The notes under the pieces are model-generated. The model was given only the letters and a program-made list of their open reading frames with translations. It searched no databases and was not told the origin of the DNA. Below, in pieces: positions 17,832 to 26,536 of a DNA stretch of 64,000 bases (positions are counted from its first letter, which is position 1; each line of letters starts with the position of its first letter). Source of the stretch: Candidatus Thorarchaeota archaeon MP8T_1 (GTDB lineage: Archaea > Asgardarchaeota > Thorarchaeia > Thorarchaeales > Thorarchaeaceae); the NCBI GenBank assembly GCA_002825465.1, contig PJER01000005.1:1-64000 (forward strand), written 5' to 3'. The position numbers and the translations under genes were made by a program.

Positions 17832-18639
17832 AGAGATGATATCAACAACCGCACAAATGAAATCAAAGCAGTCCTTGAGATACGGTACTAGAGCCCATGA
17901 TACTGGAGTAGGTAGAGTTCTGTACTGGAGCTCAAGGGCTATTGCCCTTCTTTTTCATCATCGAGTTATCACACTACTAAATCGTTACGGTGTTCTTCTT
18001 CCATCAGCTATAATTGTTGATACCGATCTGTTTCCTCGAATAACAAGTGGGTACTTCCAAGATGAGCAAATTATCCTTGATTCTTTGAGTATAGATTTGT
18101 CACATCCAATCGATCTTTCACTGCATCGTAGAGCAAATCCTCCAATAGATGATACATTAGATGCTATTCGCCCGTTTTTGAAAGTTAAGAGTCACAGCAT
18201 TGCTACTGCAGTTTTGAGAATCGATGGGGAGTCCAGTAAACTTTCAGGGATCGAGAAAGCTGTAAGTGAAAGACAATTCACTATTCTAGAACAAAGCCGC
18301 ACTCCTGAGATTGCTGTGAAGCGACTCCTGGGTCTTGGATTTGGACTAACTCCATCTGGAGATGATTTTGCTTTAGGTGTAATCTCCACAATGAATCTTC
18401 TTGGTAAAGATACTACGAGTCTATATCAATCAATCAATGAATATGACTATCCTCTTTCGAGAACAATTTTATTGGATGCACTTGATGAATATTACTCAGA
18501 ACCTCTCTACCACTTTATTGATTCATTGTCGCATGGCATCCCTTCAACCAAAATACTCTCTAAACTTTTAGAAACAGGTCATTCTTCAGGTTCTGATATT
18601 CTAGCTGGAGTATACTATACGCTCTCACGACAAGTCTAG
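17821..18639 (+). CDS. allH: Oxamate carbamoyltransferase subunit AllH (DUF2877)
   Basis: A 272-residue DUF2877 protein (E. coli YlbF/AllH family). The diagnostic motif is LGFGLTPSGDDFALGVI around residues 174-190, with SGSDILAGVYYTL near the C-terminus. The N-terminal third has YGTRAHDTGVGRVLYWSSRA. ATG 17821 overlaps the allG stop by 11 bases; ATG 17836 and TTG 17809 are also in frame. It is the third subunit of the oxamate transcarbamylase complex; the presence of all three families in one run is the main evidence for the activity. No carbamate kinase (AllK) gene is present in the window. Confidence 0.88.
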   Translation: MEFREMISTTAQMKSKQSLRYGTRAHDTGVGRVLYWSSRAIALLFHHRVITLLNRYGVLLPSAIIVDTDLFPRITSGYFQDEQIILDSLSIDLSHPIDLSLHRRANPPIDDTLDAIRPFLKVKSHSIATAVLRIDGESSKLSGIEKAVSERQFTILEQSRTPEIAVKRLLGLGFGLTPSGDDFALGVISTMNLLGKDTTSLYQSINEYDYPLSRTILLDALDEYYSEPLYHFIDSLSHGIPSTKILSKLLETGHSSGSDILAGVYYTLSRQV

Positions 18640-18695
18640 TTTTTCTTTTCATTCGTGCGATAGACTAAACAGTGAGTATACTCTTTCAAACCCCT

Positions 18696-20264
18696 ATGTC
18701 CTCACGAAATGTTGTTGCCAAACATGGAGTTGTCGCATCTTCACAGGTTCTTGCTACTCAAGCTGGACTTTCAATTCTACAAAAGGGTGGAAACGCTGTT
18801 GATGCTGCTGTCGCTACGGTAGCAGTTCTTGATATTGTAGAACCATTTGGCACAGGTTGTGGAGGAGACGGTTTTGCTTTAATTCACCTACCTGATCAAA
18901 AAGAACCAATTAGTATCAATGGTTCAGGTAGATCAGGATCCATGGTCACACTTGATGATCTATTAGATCGAGGATGGGTAGAAATACCAGTGAGAGGTGG
19001 TGCTCCAGTCACTGTTCCTGGAGCAATGCATATGTGGCATTATATCATTGAGAAATATGGTGCTCTCGAATTTGGTGAAGTGTTAAAGCCAGCTATCCAT
19101 TATGCACGAAATGGATTTCCTGTTTCAGCTCATACTTCTCAACTATGGCCCTCAGCATCAAGTATCCTCATCAATGATTATGCCAAATCAGTATACTCCA
19201 TTAATGGTCGCTATCCTCGGGTAGGCGAAATAATGAAAAATGAGGATCTTGCTGACATCTTTGAAACTGTGGGTCTAGAAGGTGTTCAGGTCTTTTACTC
19301 AGGAGAAATTGCTGAACGCATTGTGGCTACAACAAATGAATTCGGGGGTTTTCTAACCATTGATGATTTGGAATCCCATAGAACTATTGAAACAAAACCA
19401 ATTTCTACATCATACCGTGGGATAGATGTTTTCGAGCATCCTCCTAATGGACAAGGATTCGCTGCGCTGATTATGCTTAATATAATGGAAACTTTTGATT
19501 CTGAGAAGTTTGCCAGAAATGATACAACGAGCTATCATCTCATGATTGAGGCAAAGAAATTAGCATATGCAGACCTTCACCAACACTGCGCAGATCCTGA
19601 TTTCTATGAAGTCCCTCTAACTGATTTGCTCGCAAAGGATTATGCCAATGAACGCTCTTCACTTATCAAATCCAATAGCTCGATGAATGCATACAGTTCA
19701 GGATTAAATGTAGGAAAAGATACTGTCTATCTAGCAACTGCAGATGGAGATGGGCGAGCTGTTTCACTTATCAACAGTCTCTATCGTGGATTCGGAAGCG
19801 GATTAGTAGTTCCTGGAACAGGTATCAAACTTCAAAACAGAGGAAACCTCTTTTCATTAGATCCAAATCACCCCAATTGTTATGCTCCCCGAAAACTTCC
19901 ATTTCATACAATAATTCCAGGTGCTCTCTACAAGGATAATGATTTCTTCGGCGTTTTTGGAATCATGGGTGGTTCACATCAAGCCCAAGCCCATGGTCAA
20001 TTCATAAGTAAAATTGTGGACTCAAATATGACTCCTCAAGCAGCGCTCGACTATCCTCGATTTGACCACAATCAAGGAGAGAATATCGTTGCCCTAGAAT
20101 CTGGAATTCAGGCAAATGTGCGTCATGAGCTTGAAAGATTGGGTCATTTAATTGCTGATGGTCCTGCAACTGGGTTTGGATGCGGACAGGCTATTCTCCG
20201 TTTGGAGGATGTTTGGATTGCTGGTTCTGACTATAGAAAAGATGGGCAAGCTTCTGGATTCTGA
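18696..20264 (+). CDS. Gamma-glutamyltransferase-fold Ntn hydrolase, possible oxamate amidohydrolase (HpxW-like)
   Basis: A 522-residue Ntn hydrolase of the gamma-glutamyltransferase family. It shows GGNAVDAAVA (about 31-40), GTGCGGDGF (52-60) and the autocleavage site KDTVYLATADG with predicted nucleophile T343 that becomes the N-terminus of the small subunit; the C-terminal FGIMGGSHQAQ element also fits. There is no signal peptide, so it is cytoplasmic, unlike classical periplasmic glutathione hydrolases. Klebsiella HpxW, an oxamate amidohydrolase making oxalate and ammonia, is in this family. Its place straight after allFGH makes that activity my leading inference. ATG 18696 chosen; GTG 18672 is in frame. 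Confidence 0.8.
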   Translation: MSSRNVVAKHGVVASSQVLATQAGLSILQKGGNAVDAAVATVAVLDIVEPFGTGCGGDGFALIHLPDQKEPISINGSGRSGSMVTLDDLLDRGWVEIPVRGGAPVTVPGAMHMWHYIIEKYGALEFGEVLKPAIHYARNGFPVSAHTSQLWPSASSILINDYAKSVYSINGRYPRVGEIMKNEDLADIFETVGLEGVQVFYSGEIAERIVATTNEFGGFLTIDDLESHRTIETKPISTSYRGIDVFEHPPNGQGFAALIMLNIMETFDSEKFARNDTTSYHLMIEAKKLAYADLHQHCADPDFYEVPLTDLLAKDYANERSSLIKSNSSMNAYSSGLNVGKDTVYLATADGDGRAVSLINSLYRGFGSGLVVPGTGIKLQNRGNLFSLDPNHPNCYAPRKLPFHTIIPGALYKDNDFFGVFGIMGGSHQAQAHGQFISKIVDSNMTPQAALDYPRFDHNQGENIVALESGIQANVRHELERLGHLIADGPATGFGCGQAILRLEDVWIAGSDYRKDGQASGF

Positions 20265-20322
20265 AGAGATATCCAAGAATTAATGAGTGATTTAATAGCT
20301 ACACAAGACTGATAGATTGGAG

Positions 20323-21774
20323 ATGAATTATTTGGATTCTGGTAAATTTAGAGAAGAGAGCGACTTACTTGGCTCACGAATGATTCCTAAAGAAGCATAT
20401 TGGGGTGTGCAGACATTACGTGCACAAGAGAACTTTGATGTTTCTAAAGTCAATCTTGCAAAATACTCGACTCTCATACAAGCATTGGCAATGGTCAAAA
20501 AAGCCTGTACCCTCGCAAATAGAGATCTTGGTCATTTGGAAGAGGAGTATTCAGATGCTATCATTCAAGCTTGTGATGAGGTTATAGCCGGTGGATTGGA
20601 AGATCAATTCGTTGTAGATATGCTCCAAGGTGGAGCTGGTACGAGTACCAATATGTGTGCCAATGAGGTCATTGCTTCTCGGGCTAATGAGATTCTTGGT
20701 GAAGAACGAAATTCCATGTCTCCAATTTCTGCAAATGACCATGTCAATAAAAGTCAATCAACAAATGATGTATATCCAACTGCAATCAAGATTGCAACAA
20801 TCTATGGCTTACGAGACCTCACAATAGTTCTTGAGGACTTGGTAAATGCTCTTGATGAAAAAGCGAAGGAATTCAAGGACATTCTCAAATTAGGTCGTAC
20901 TGAGATGCAAGATGCTGTACCAATTACTTTGGGTCAAGAATTCTCAGCTTGGGCAGGTGCGCTACGAAGAGACCTTGCTCGTATAACTGCTATCAAGGAA
21001 GTCCTAAAGACCCACAATGTAGGCGCGACAGCTATTGGTACTTCTCTAAATGCAGATCCAGATTATATCAGATTAGCTGAAAAGCACCTGATAGAAGTGA
21101 CAGGGATAACTGAGTTAGTGACTGCTGAAAACTTAGTTGATGACACTCAGAACTCTGATGAGTTTGTCCATGCCTCAGGATTATTACGAGTTATTGCAAC
21201 CAACCTGAGCAAGGTATGTGGTGATCTCATAATATTATCATCTGGTCCTATTGGAGGTTTTCATGAAATCATTTTACCTCCTGTACAACCAGGTTCGTCA
21301 ATAATGCCTGGAAAAATCAATCCGGTCATACCTGAGATGGTCACTCAAGTTGCTTTTCAGGTGATGGGACATGATCTGACAATCACCATTGCCTCCCAAG
21401 CAGGTCAATTGGAGTTGAACGCATTTGAACCAGTAATTGCTTACAACTTCTTCCAAGCTTTGAAAGTACTGAAGAATGCCATACCTATCCTTACAGAGAA
21501 ATGCATCAAAGGAATCAAACCAAACCATGCTGGACTCGATATCGTTCATCGTAGTATTGGGCTTGTAACAGCGTTGAATCCTGTCATCGGATACAAAGCT
21601 GCAACACGTGTAGCAAAAGTAGCGTTAGATACGGGTCGACCAATTCGAGAAATTGTGCTTGAGGAAGGATTAATGGATGAGAACTGGTTAGATGTTGTTC
21701 TCTCTCCAAAAAGAATGACTCATGCTGATGATTTAGATGAGGAACTCAGTGAAATACGCAAAGACAATGAATAG
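20323..21774 (+). CDS. aspA: Aspartate ammonia-lyase (aspartase/fumarase family)
   Basis: A 483-residue fumarase/aspartase superfamily protein with the signature GSSIMPGKINPV. Several positions favour aspartase over fumarase: AYWGVQTLRAQENF near the N-terminus, TEMQDAVPITLGQEF, and GQLELNAFEPVI. It would interconvert aspartate with fumarate and ammonia in the cytoplasm. ATG 20323 follows TTGGAG. It starts 58 bases after the HpxW-like gene on the same strand and may end the cluster's transcript, linking ammonia or carbamoyl nitrogen to central metabolism. Fumarase activity cannot be fully excluded from sequence. Confidence 0.85.
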   Translation: MNYLDSGKFREESDLLGSRMIPKEAYWGVQTLRAQENFDVSKVNLAKYSTLIQALAMVKKACTLANRDLGHLEEEYSDAIIQACDEVIAGGLEDQFVVDMLQGGAGTSTNMCANEVIASRANEILGEERNSMSPISANDHVNKSQSTNDVYPTAIKIATIYGLRDLTIVLEDLVNALDEKAKEFKDILKLGRTEMQDAVPITLGQEFSAWAGALRRDLARITAIKEVLKTHNVGATAIGTSLNADPDYIRLAEKHLIEVTGITELVTAENLVDDTQNSDEFVHASGLLRVIATNLSKVCGDLIILSSGPIGGFHEIILPPVQPGSSIMPGKINPVIPEMVTQVAFQVMGHDLTITIASQAGQLELNAFEPVIAYNFFQALKVLKNAIPILTEKCIKGIKPNHAGLDIVHRSIGLVTALNPVIGYKAATRVAKVALDTGRPIREIVLEEGLMDENWLDVVLSPKRMTHADDLDEELSEIRKDNE

Positions 21775-21779
21775 TCATA

Positions 21780-23387
21780 TCACGTGTCCATAATAACATC
21801 GTATGCGATATTGTCAGCGTGATCACTAATTCGTTCTAGGTTCCGAAGAGTTTCGATGAAAATCTGATCAGCTTGTGGGTGACAAATCCCTGCTTTGACA
21901 CGACCCACATGGTCTGCTTTGAGTTTTCTCTCCAACACATCCACTTTGTCCTCTAGTCTTTCAGCTACATTTGCCAAATCCTTGTTTTTCGTTTGCAGTG
22001 ATTTTATTGAAGTCGAGTAAGTCTCTGTAACAAGTTCAAACATCTCACTCAAAGCATCCTTTCCTTCAGGTGAAAATTCAATTCCACCATTCTCTAATTT
22101 TTGAATGACAAATTCAGCAATGTTTGATGCTAGGTCACCGACTCTTTCAATATCTGTGAGAATTGCTAGTAGTTTCACTCTCCAGATTGCTTGATGTTTC
22201 ATTAGATTTTCTTCACGGATCTTGTCAATGAACTCTTCAGTGTCTCTACAACTTTCATCAACTTCATCTTCCAACCGAGCTACAGTTTTCGCATCCTCTG
22301 TATTATTTGTGAGAAGCGCATCCTTACTTAGTAATATCATCTGAATTGTCTTTTCAGCAGTATTGAGCACTTCCCTTTCTGCTTCAATTAGTGCTACCTG
22401 GGGAATGTGCAACATCTCCTCATCAAAGAAATGTTTTCCAATAATTTCTCCTTCTTTATCTGGAATTAATTTCTCACAGAACTTAACCAAGAGCCCAACA
22501 AATGGGATGAAGAGGAAACTGACAATCACGTTGAATATCGTATGTGCGTTTGCTATCTGATGTGGAAGATCTGCAGAGGTAGCTTGAACAAGTGATGAAA
22601 AGGGTTCAAGGAAAGGAAGAAATATTGTTACTCCAATGACATTAATCAATGCTTGAGCTACTGCTGTTCTTTTAGCAGGTGTTGTAGCACCTACACCAGC
22701 TGCAAGTTCGAGAAAACATGTCCCGATATTCGCTCCCATTACTAATGCTATTGCAGGGGCAAGACCGATTGCGCCGGCAGCTCCCAGAGCAATCACTAGG
22801 CTTGTTGTAGCTGAGCTACTCTGTGTAATACCTGCAATCAGCGCACCGATTAGAATCCCAAAAATTGGAATGACACCAAAGTTGTTGATAAGGTCAGCAA
22901 AGAATGGATATTCTGGTGATGTCAGAAATGCTGCTCCTTGTTTCATAAAATCCATAGAGAGGAATAGTAGACCCAGACTGAAGATCACAGTTCCTACAAG
23001 TTGTAGATTCTCTCTCTTTGAGAACATCTTGGTAAAGAAGCCAATTGCAACTAAAGGCCAGAATATCGAACCAATGTTGAATGATACAAGTTGTGCAGTT
23101 ATTGTGGTTCCAATCTCAGAACCTAACATGACATTAACAGATTGTCTGAAGGTCATCATTCCTGCATTTACAAAACCTATCAGAGTCAGTACTGTTATAC
23201 TTGAACTCTGTGTCATGAATGTGGCAGCAGTACCTGCACCCATACCCCTTATTGGATCATCACTTACTTTTTCAAGAATTTTAACAACACGTTTTCCTGA
23301 AACCTTCCCCAAGGTTTCTCTGAGCATGGTCACTCCATACATGAAAAGGGCGAGTCCGCCAATAATCATGAACAGGTCTTCTATCAT
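21780..23387 (-). CDS. Na+/phosphate cotransporter with PhoU-like tail
   Basis: A 535-residue NptA/PNaS-family symporter. The two inverted repeats carry ATFMTQSSSITVL (about 56-68) and IAGITQSSSATTSL, the QSSS elements that bind phosphate and sodium. About eight or nine helices fill residues 1-310. The C-terminal 200 residues are charged and helical in two repeats (EDEVDESCRDTEEFI..., RLEDKVDVLERKLK...), the PhoU-type regulatory domain of the family. ATG at 23387. It is convergent with the aspartase gene. It could supply the phosphate that the carbamoyltransferase consumes, but that link is only positional. Confidence 0.88.
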   Translation of the reverse strand: MIEDLFMIIGGLALFMYGVTMLRETLGKVSGKRVVKILEKVSDDPIRGMGAGTAATFMTQSSSITVLTLIGFVNAGMMTFRQSVNVMLGSEIGTTITAQLVSFNIGSIFWPLVAIGFFTKMFSKRENLQLVGTVIFSLGLLFLSMDFMKQGAAFLTSPEYPFFADLINNFGVIPIFGILIGALIAGITQSSSATTSLVIALGAAGAIGLAPAIALVMGANIGTCFLELAAGVGATTPAKRTAVAQALINVIGVTIFLPFLEPFSSLVQATSADLPHQIANAHTIFNVIVSFLFIPFVGLLVKFCEKLIPDKEGEIIGKHFFDEEMLHIPQVALIEAEREVLNTAEKTIQMILLSKDALLTNNTEDAKTVARLEDEVDESCRDTEEFIDKIREENLMKHQAIWRVKLLAILTDIERVGDLASNIAEFVIQKLENGGIEFSPEGKDALSEMFELVTETYSTSIKSLQTKNKDLANVAERLEDKVDVLERKLKADHVGRVKAGICHPQADQIFIETLRNLERISDHADNIAYDVIMDT

Positions 23388-23465
23388 TGTGGTACGGGTG
23401 CCGCTCCGTACAGATGCTACATATGAACCTTCTGGGTCGTCAATTATTCATTTGATGTAAATGGA

Positions 23466-23486
23466 TTCCGGGACTTACTCCCGGAA
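23466..23486. repeat. 7-bp hairpin after NIF3-like gene
   Basis: TTCCGGG and CCCGGAA with a 7-base loop make a perfect stem. It lies 9 bases beyond the stop codon of the minus-strand NIF3-like gene and about 80 bases upstream of the Na/Pi start, so it may mark that gene's 3' end. No clear U-run follows. Confidence 0.5.
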
Positions 23487-23495
23487 AATCATTAA

Positions 23496-24449
23496 TTAGA
23501 GTCGGCTATGTCTTGTAAATCCGGAGCAAGTATATGCAGTTATTCCTTCTTTTTGAAGTTCGTCAAGGATAAGATTCATCCCAATTGAATCTGAACTGTC
23601 ATGACCTGCTATGACAACATAGAGACCTTCTTTTTCACATGCTTTCTTGACATCCTCGCCCATATGCATTGTAATTATTGTACTTACGCCTGCATTGGCA
23701 AGTTTAGGAATTGATCTCGGTCCTGCTGAAGTACCTCCAGTGAAGAAAACAAATTTCTCACCTACACTCCCTTCAGAACTACCAACAATTATCTCTGGAC
23801 CAGCTCCTACTTTTTCTGCTTCCTGATATTCAGGAATCTCAAGCAAAGTATCTACTAGGTCTCCAAGTGTAACTGGATTTTTATCTTTCAGAAATTTGTT
23901 CAAAAACTGATATCCCAAAGAATCTGCTGGAGTGTGAGAGCACATGAAAGGCATATCAAGCAATTTCGCGGCATCAGTTACCTGGGTATGGTTACTAGGT
24001 TTAGTTCTGAGATGTACTTCTTTCAATCGTGCTGCCATGGCAGACTCTGCCTGAGCAATTGGGACACCTACTTTCGCCCACTGTTCCGGTTGCAACTTCA
24101 TGACATAATCTAGGTTTGATATACCAATTCCGTGAGGGTGATGAGCAAGAACAAGGTCAATCTTAGTTCCTTTGTCTGCTAATCTATCAGCAAGCACAAT
24201 CTCACCTGTGCCAATATCAATACCAGAAAGTATTGTCTTAATCTCAGTGTCATCTTTACCATAGAGAAGTCTACAATCAGTGTATGGATTCCATGCGACA
24301 TCTTTGTCCGCGAGTTCCTTTTTTCTTCCTTCCAACTTCTCTAGGTCTTTCTTTGATTTCTCTAGAATCTGATTGACTCTCTCTCTTCCTCGAGGATCTG
24401 CGTCAATACCCATATTGACGATTTTCCTGTAAATATCACCTAACTTCAT
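23496..24449 (-). CDS. NIF3/DUF34 family metal-binding protein
   Basis: A 317-residue protein of the NIF3 (NGG1-interacting factor 3, DUF34) family, which form hexamers with a two-metal site and whose biochemical role is unsettled (GTP cyclohydrolase-like or metal-handling roles have been proposed). DLVLAHHPHG supplies the first metal-binding histidines and VVIAGHDSSDSIG near the C-terminus the second set. The first 40 residues are a basic helical extension. GGAGGT is placed well before ATG 24449; the frame is open further upstream to 24506 but lacks such a site. Confidence 0.8.
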   Translation of the reverse strand: MKLGDIYRKIVNMGIDADPRGRERVNQILEKSKKDLEKLEGRKKELADKDVAWNPYTDCRLLYGKDDTEIKTILSGIDIGTGEIVLADRLADKGTKIDLVLAHHPHGIGISNLDYVMKLQPEQWAKVGVPIAQAESAMAARLKEVHLRTKPSNHTQVTDAAKLLDMPFMCSHTPADSLGYQFLNKFLKDKNPVTLGDLVDTLLEIPEYQEAEKVGAGPEIIVGSSEGSVGEKFVFFTGGTSAGPRSIPKLANAGVSTIITMHMGEDVKKACEKEGLYVVIAGHDSSDSIGMNLILDELQKEGITAYTCSGFTRHSRL

Positions 24450-24537
24450 GAATAAGAAACCTCCGGCTTCTGGCTTTAGTCTTTCTACATGAGCATGGAC
24501 TAACACTTATCACTGTAATTTACCTGATGAGAGGTGT

Positions 24538-25398
24538 GTGATAGAATTGCCTAAGGATGAGAAAAGAAAGGTTGGACCAATATATCGTGTGCTTTCACAA
24601 GACTTACACTCCACAAAGCTTCATGGCGAAGCAATAGGATTTCGTCAGACTGAGGTATGGCGATCAAAGAGTCGCCAGTTCTCAAAGGATGCCTCAATCA
24701 TTGGAAGTATTTCCACTGCTAAAAGATCTGATGATAAGGAGAAACTACCATCATTAGAGAAATCTGGATTCATTATCATTCGTGAATCCCTTTGGGCTGA
24801 TGTTGACCCCCTTGAGAGAAGACTCATTGTTAAGCTCTTCACTGAAAGTGGTGGTTGGATTGCAACTATGGAAGAAATGGTGGCAGAGGAGTATGCTTCA
24901 AGTTTTGTTTCAGATGAACCACTCGTTTCTTTTGTTGTCTTAAGCAAAGAGAGTGAGATTCTAACATGGGTTCATCAACAAAAAAGAGGTGGCTTGTCCA
25001 CTGAAAACTACTCGTTCTATCTTCTTGGACCCGACAACACCTTTGAGGCTTTTCGAATTGAAGGAGCCAGAGGATCTTTGGGTGATGATTTTGATGTTAT
25101 CAGGTTAAATGGACATCAAGAAGTAGCAAATATAGATAGTAAATTTGGAGACCTCGGAGGAGAGTTTATCGTAAAAATTAAGGATCCTGTTTTAGCTGAC
25201 AACGAATGGTTCTGTCGAGTCCTCCAATGCTTTTCAATAATGATTGCATATCGCGGTGATATCCGAGAAAAGATCAACAAAGGATTTCATCTTTGGAAGA
25301 AAGGGAAATGGATTCCTAAGCAGCATAGGTATGAAATTAGCTTACTAGCAAATCCAAGGAAACTCACATTGAAATTAGATGAACTGGAAGAAGTCTAG
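24538..25398 (+). CDS. Uncharacterised protein, weak LURP-one/scramblase-like C-terminal pattern
   Basis: A 286-residue soluble protein beginning with GTG after a GAGGTG. The first 120 residues are charged and helical. From about residue 150, alternating strands with FYLLGPDNTFEAFRIEG, GDDFDVIRLNGHQEVANID and GEFIVKIKDP followed by a hydrophobic helix recall the tubby/LURP-one/scramblase beta-barrel plan, where a barrel wraps a central helix. This is a pattern impression only. It diverges from the NIF3-like gene and converges on the dehydrogenase, ending 4 bases from it. Confidence 0.5.
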   Translation: MIELPKDEKRKVGPIYRVLSQDLHSTKLHGEAIGFRQTEVWRSKSRQFSKDASIIGSISTAKRSDDKEKLPSLEKSGFIIIRESLWADVDPLERRLIVKLFTESGGWIATMEEMVAEEYASSFVSDEPLVSFVVLSKESEILTWVHQQKRGGLSTENYSFYLLGPDNTFEAFRIEGARGSLGDDFDVIRLNGHQEVANIDSKFGDLGGEFIVKIKDPVLADNEWFCRVLQCFSIMIAYRGDIREKINKGFHLWKKGKWIPKQHRYEISLLANPRKLTLKLDELEEV

Positions 25399-25402
25399 TG
25401 AT

Positions 25403-26419
25403 CTAATATGCTCGGTCTAATTGAACTACATTAATGAAGTCATTTCGACCAGCAGCAAATCTGGTGATGTTCTCTATCACCTCATCCCATCTTTTCAGGT
25501 CATCCATTGGAGATGCTCCCCTATGTGGAGAGAGAACGATATTATCTAGTTCGTGAAATGGAAACTTGCTTGGGTACTTTCGATTCTCTGAATCGGGTTC
25601 AGGTTGATATTCATACCACACATCTATGCCAGCTCCAGCTATTACCTTTTCATTCAATGCATTATAGAGAGCTTCTTCATCTACAACTACTCCCCTAGAT
25701 ATGTTCACAAGAAAGCTAGTTGAGCCTAAGAGTTTGAGTTCTTTCTCCCCGATCATTCCAGTTGTCTTATCTGTCTGTGGAACTGCTATCATCAACATAT
25801 CAGTATCCTTCAGGAACTTCTCGAGCTCTTCTGGTTTATACTTCTTGACAGGTGTTGGAAATTCTTCATCTCCTTTCCAAGTTCTCTTCAGAATCAAAAA
25901 CTCAACATCAAATCCTGAGAGGAATCTATGTACCTTTTGATTGACCGCTCCATATCCAAGGAGCCCTATCTTGCTATCTCGGAGAGGCGCTGATTTTGCA
26001 TATGAATCACCCCTACGCCAAAGACCCTCTTTCATCCATTCATGATGAGGAATAATCTTGTTTGTTATAGATAGGAGAAGGGCAACTGCATGTTGTGCGG
26101 TGAAGTAAGTATTGCCATGTCCATTAATCAGTGTGATTTCTCTTGTCTGTGTAAGTTCTCTGAATGTATCTATGTGATGTTGAACACCTACTCCTGGATT
26201 GATGAACAATCTCATGTTAATTGCTGCATCTATAAATTGACGAGTCGGTCTCCAACCAATTACTATATGGGCATCCGGTGCATGTTTCAAGAGAATTTCC
26301 TCTGCAACATCTTGAAGGAAAATTAGATTCAGGTCTTTCACATCTTTTAGACCGTTCTTGAGATACTCCTGCAATTCATCCCTCACTTGCCAGATGAAGA
26401 GTACATTGGTTAACGACAT
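25403..26419 (-). CDS. D-isomer-specific 2-hydroxyacid dehydrogenase
   Basis: A 338-residue NAD(P)-dependent 2-hydroxyacid dehydrogenase. The Rossmann loop is IGLLGYGAVNQKV (151-163), the first catalytic residue is R242 in VNISRGVVVDE, and H299 in LSPHRGASP is the acid-base histidine; an acidic DVWYEYQPEP replaces the usual EEEP. The nucleotide loop GYGAVN differs slightly from GxGxxG. It likely reduces or oxidises a glyoxylate-, hydroxypyruvate- or 2-oxo-acid-type substrate in the cytoplasm. ATG at 26419. Confidence 0.85.
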   Translation of the reverse strand: MSLTNVLFIWQVRDELQEYLKNGLKDVKDLNLIFLQDVAEEILLKHAPDAHIVIGWRPTRQFIDAAINMRLFINPGVGVQHHIDTFRELTQTREITLINGHGNTYFTAQHAVALLLSITNKIIPHHEWMKEGLWRRGDSYAKSAPLRDSKIGLLGYGAVNQKVHRFLSGFDVEFLILKRTWKGDEEFPTPVKKYKPEELEKFLKDTDMLMIAVPQTDKTTGMIGEKELKLLGSTSFLVNISRGVVVDEEALYNALNEKVIAGAGIDVWYEYQPEPDSENRKYPSKFPFHELDNIVLSPHRGASPMDDLKRWDEVIENITRFAAGRNDFINVVQLDRAY

Positions 26420-26536
26420 GTGCTGTCAGAGTTCTAATACCTAATAAAATCGCTCAAAGACCTGCTAACCTGTAGATGTACTCTTAAATTTAGATTAATC
26501 AATAGTTTGGATATTCTACAATTCCAAAAGAGAAAG

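Noticed and set aside
12896..21774. A complete bacterial-style allantoin operon
   Set aside because: No allantoinase with a clear carbamylated lysine, no allantoate or ureidoglycine hydrolase, and no carbamate kinase are present, so only the oxalurate/oxamate part is supported.
25403..26419. Dehydrogenase as ureidoglycolate dehydrogenase AllD of the allantoin route
   Set aside because: AllD belongs to the malate/L-sulfolactate dehydrogenase family; this protein is a D-2-hydroxyacid dehydrogenase with a Rossmann loop and R/H catalytic residues, and lies outside the cluster.
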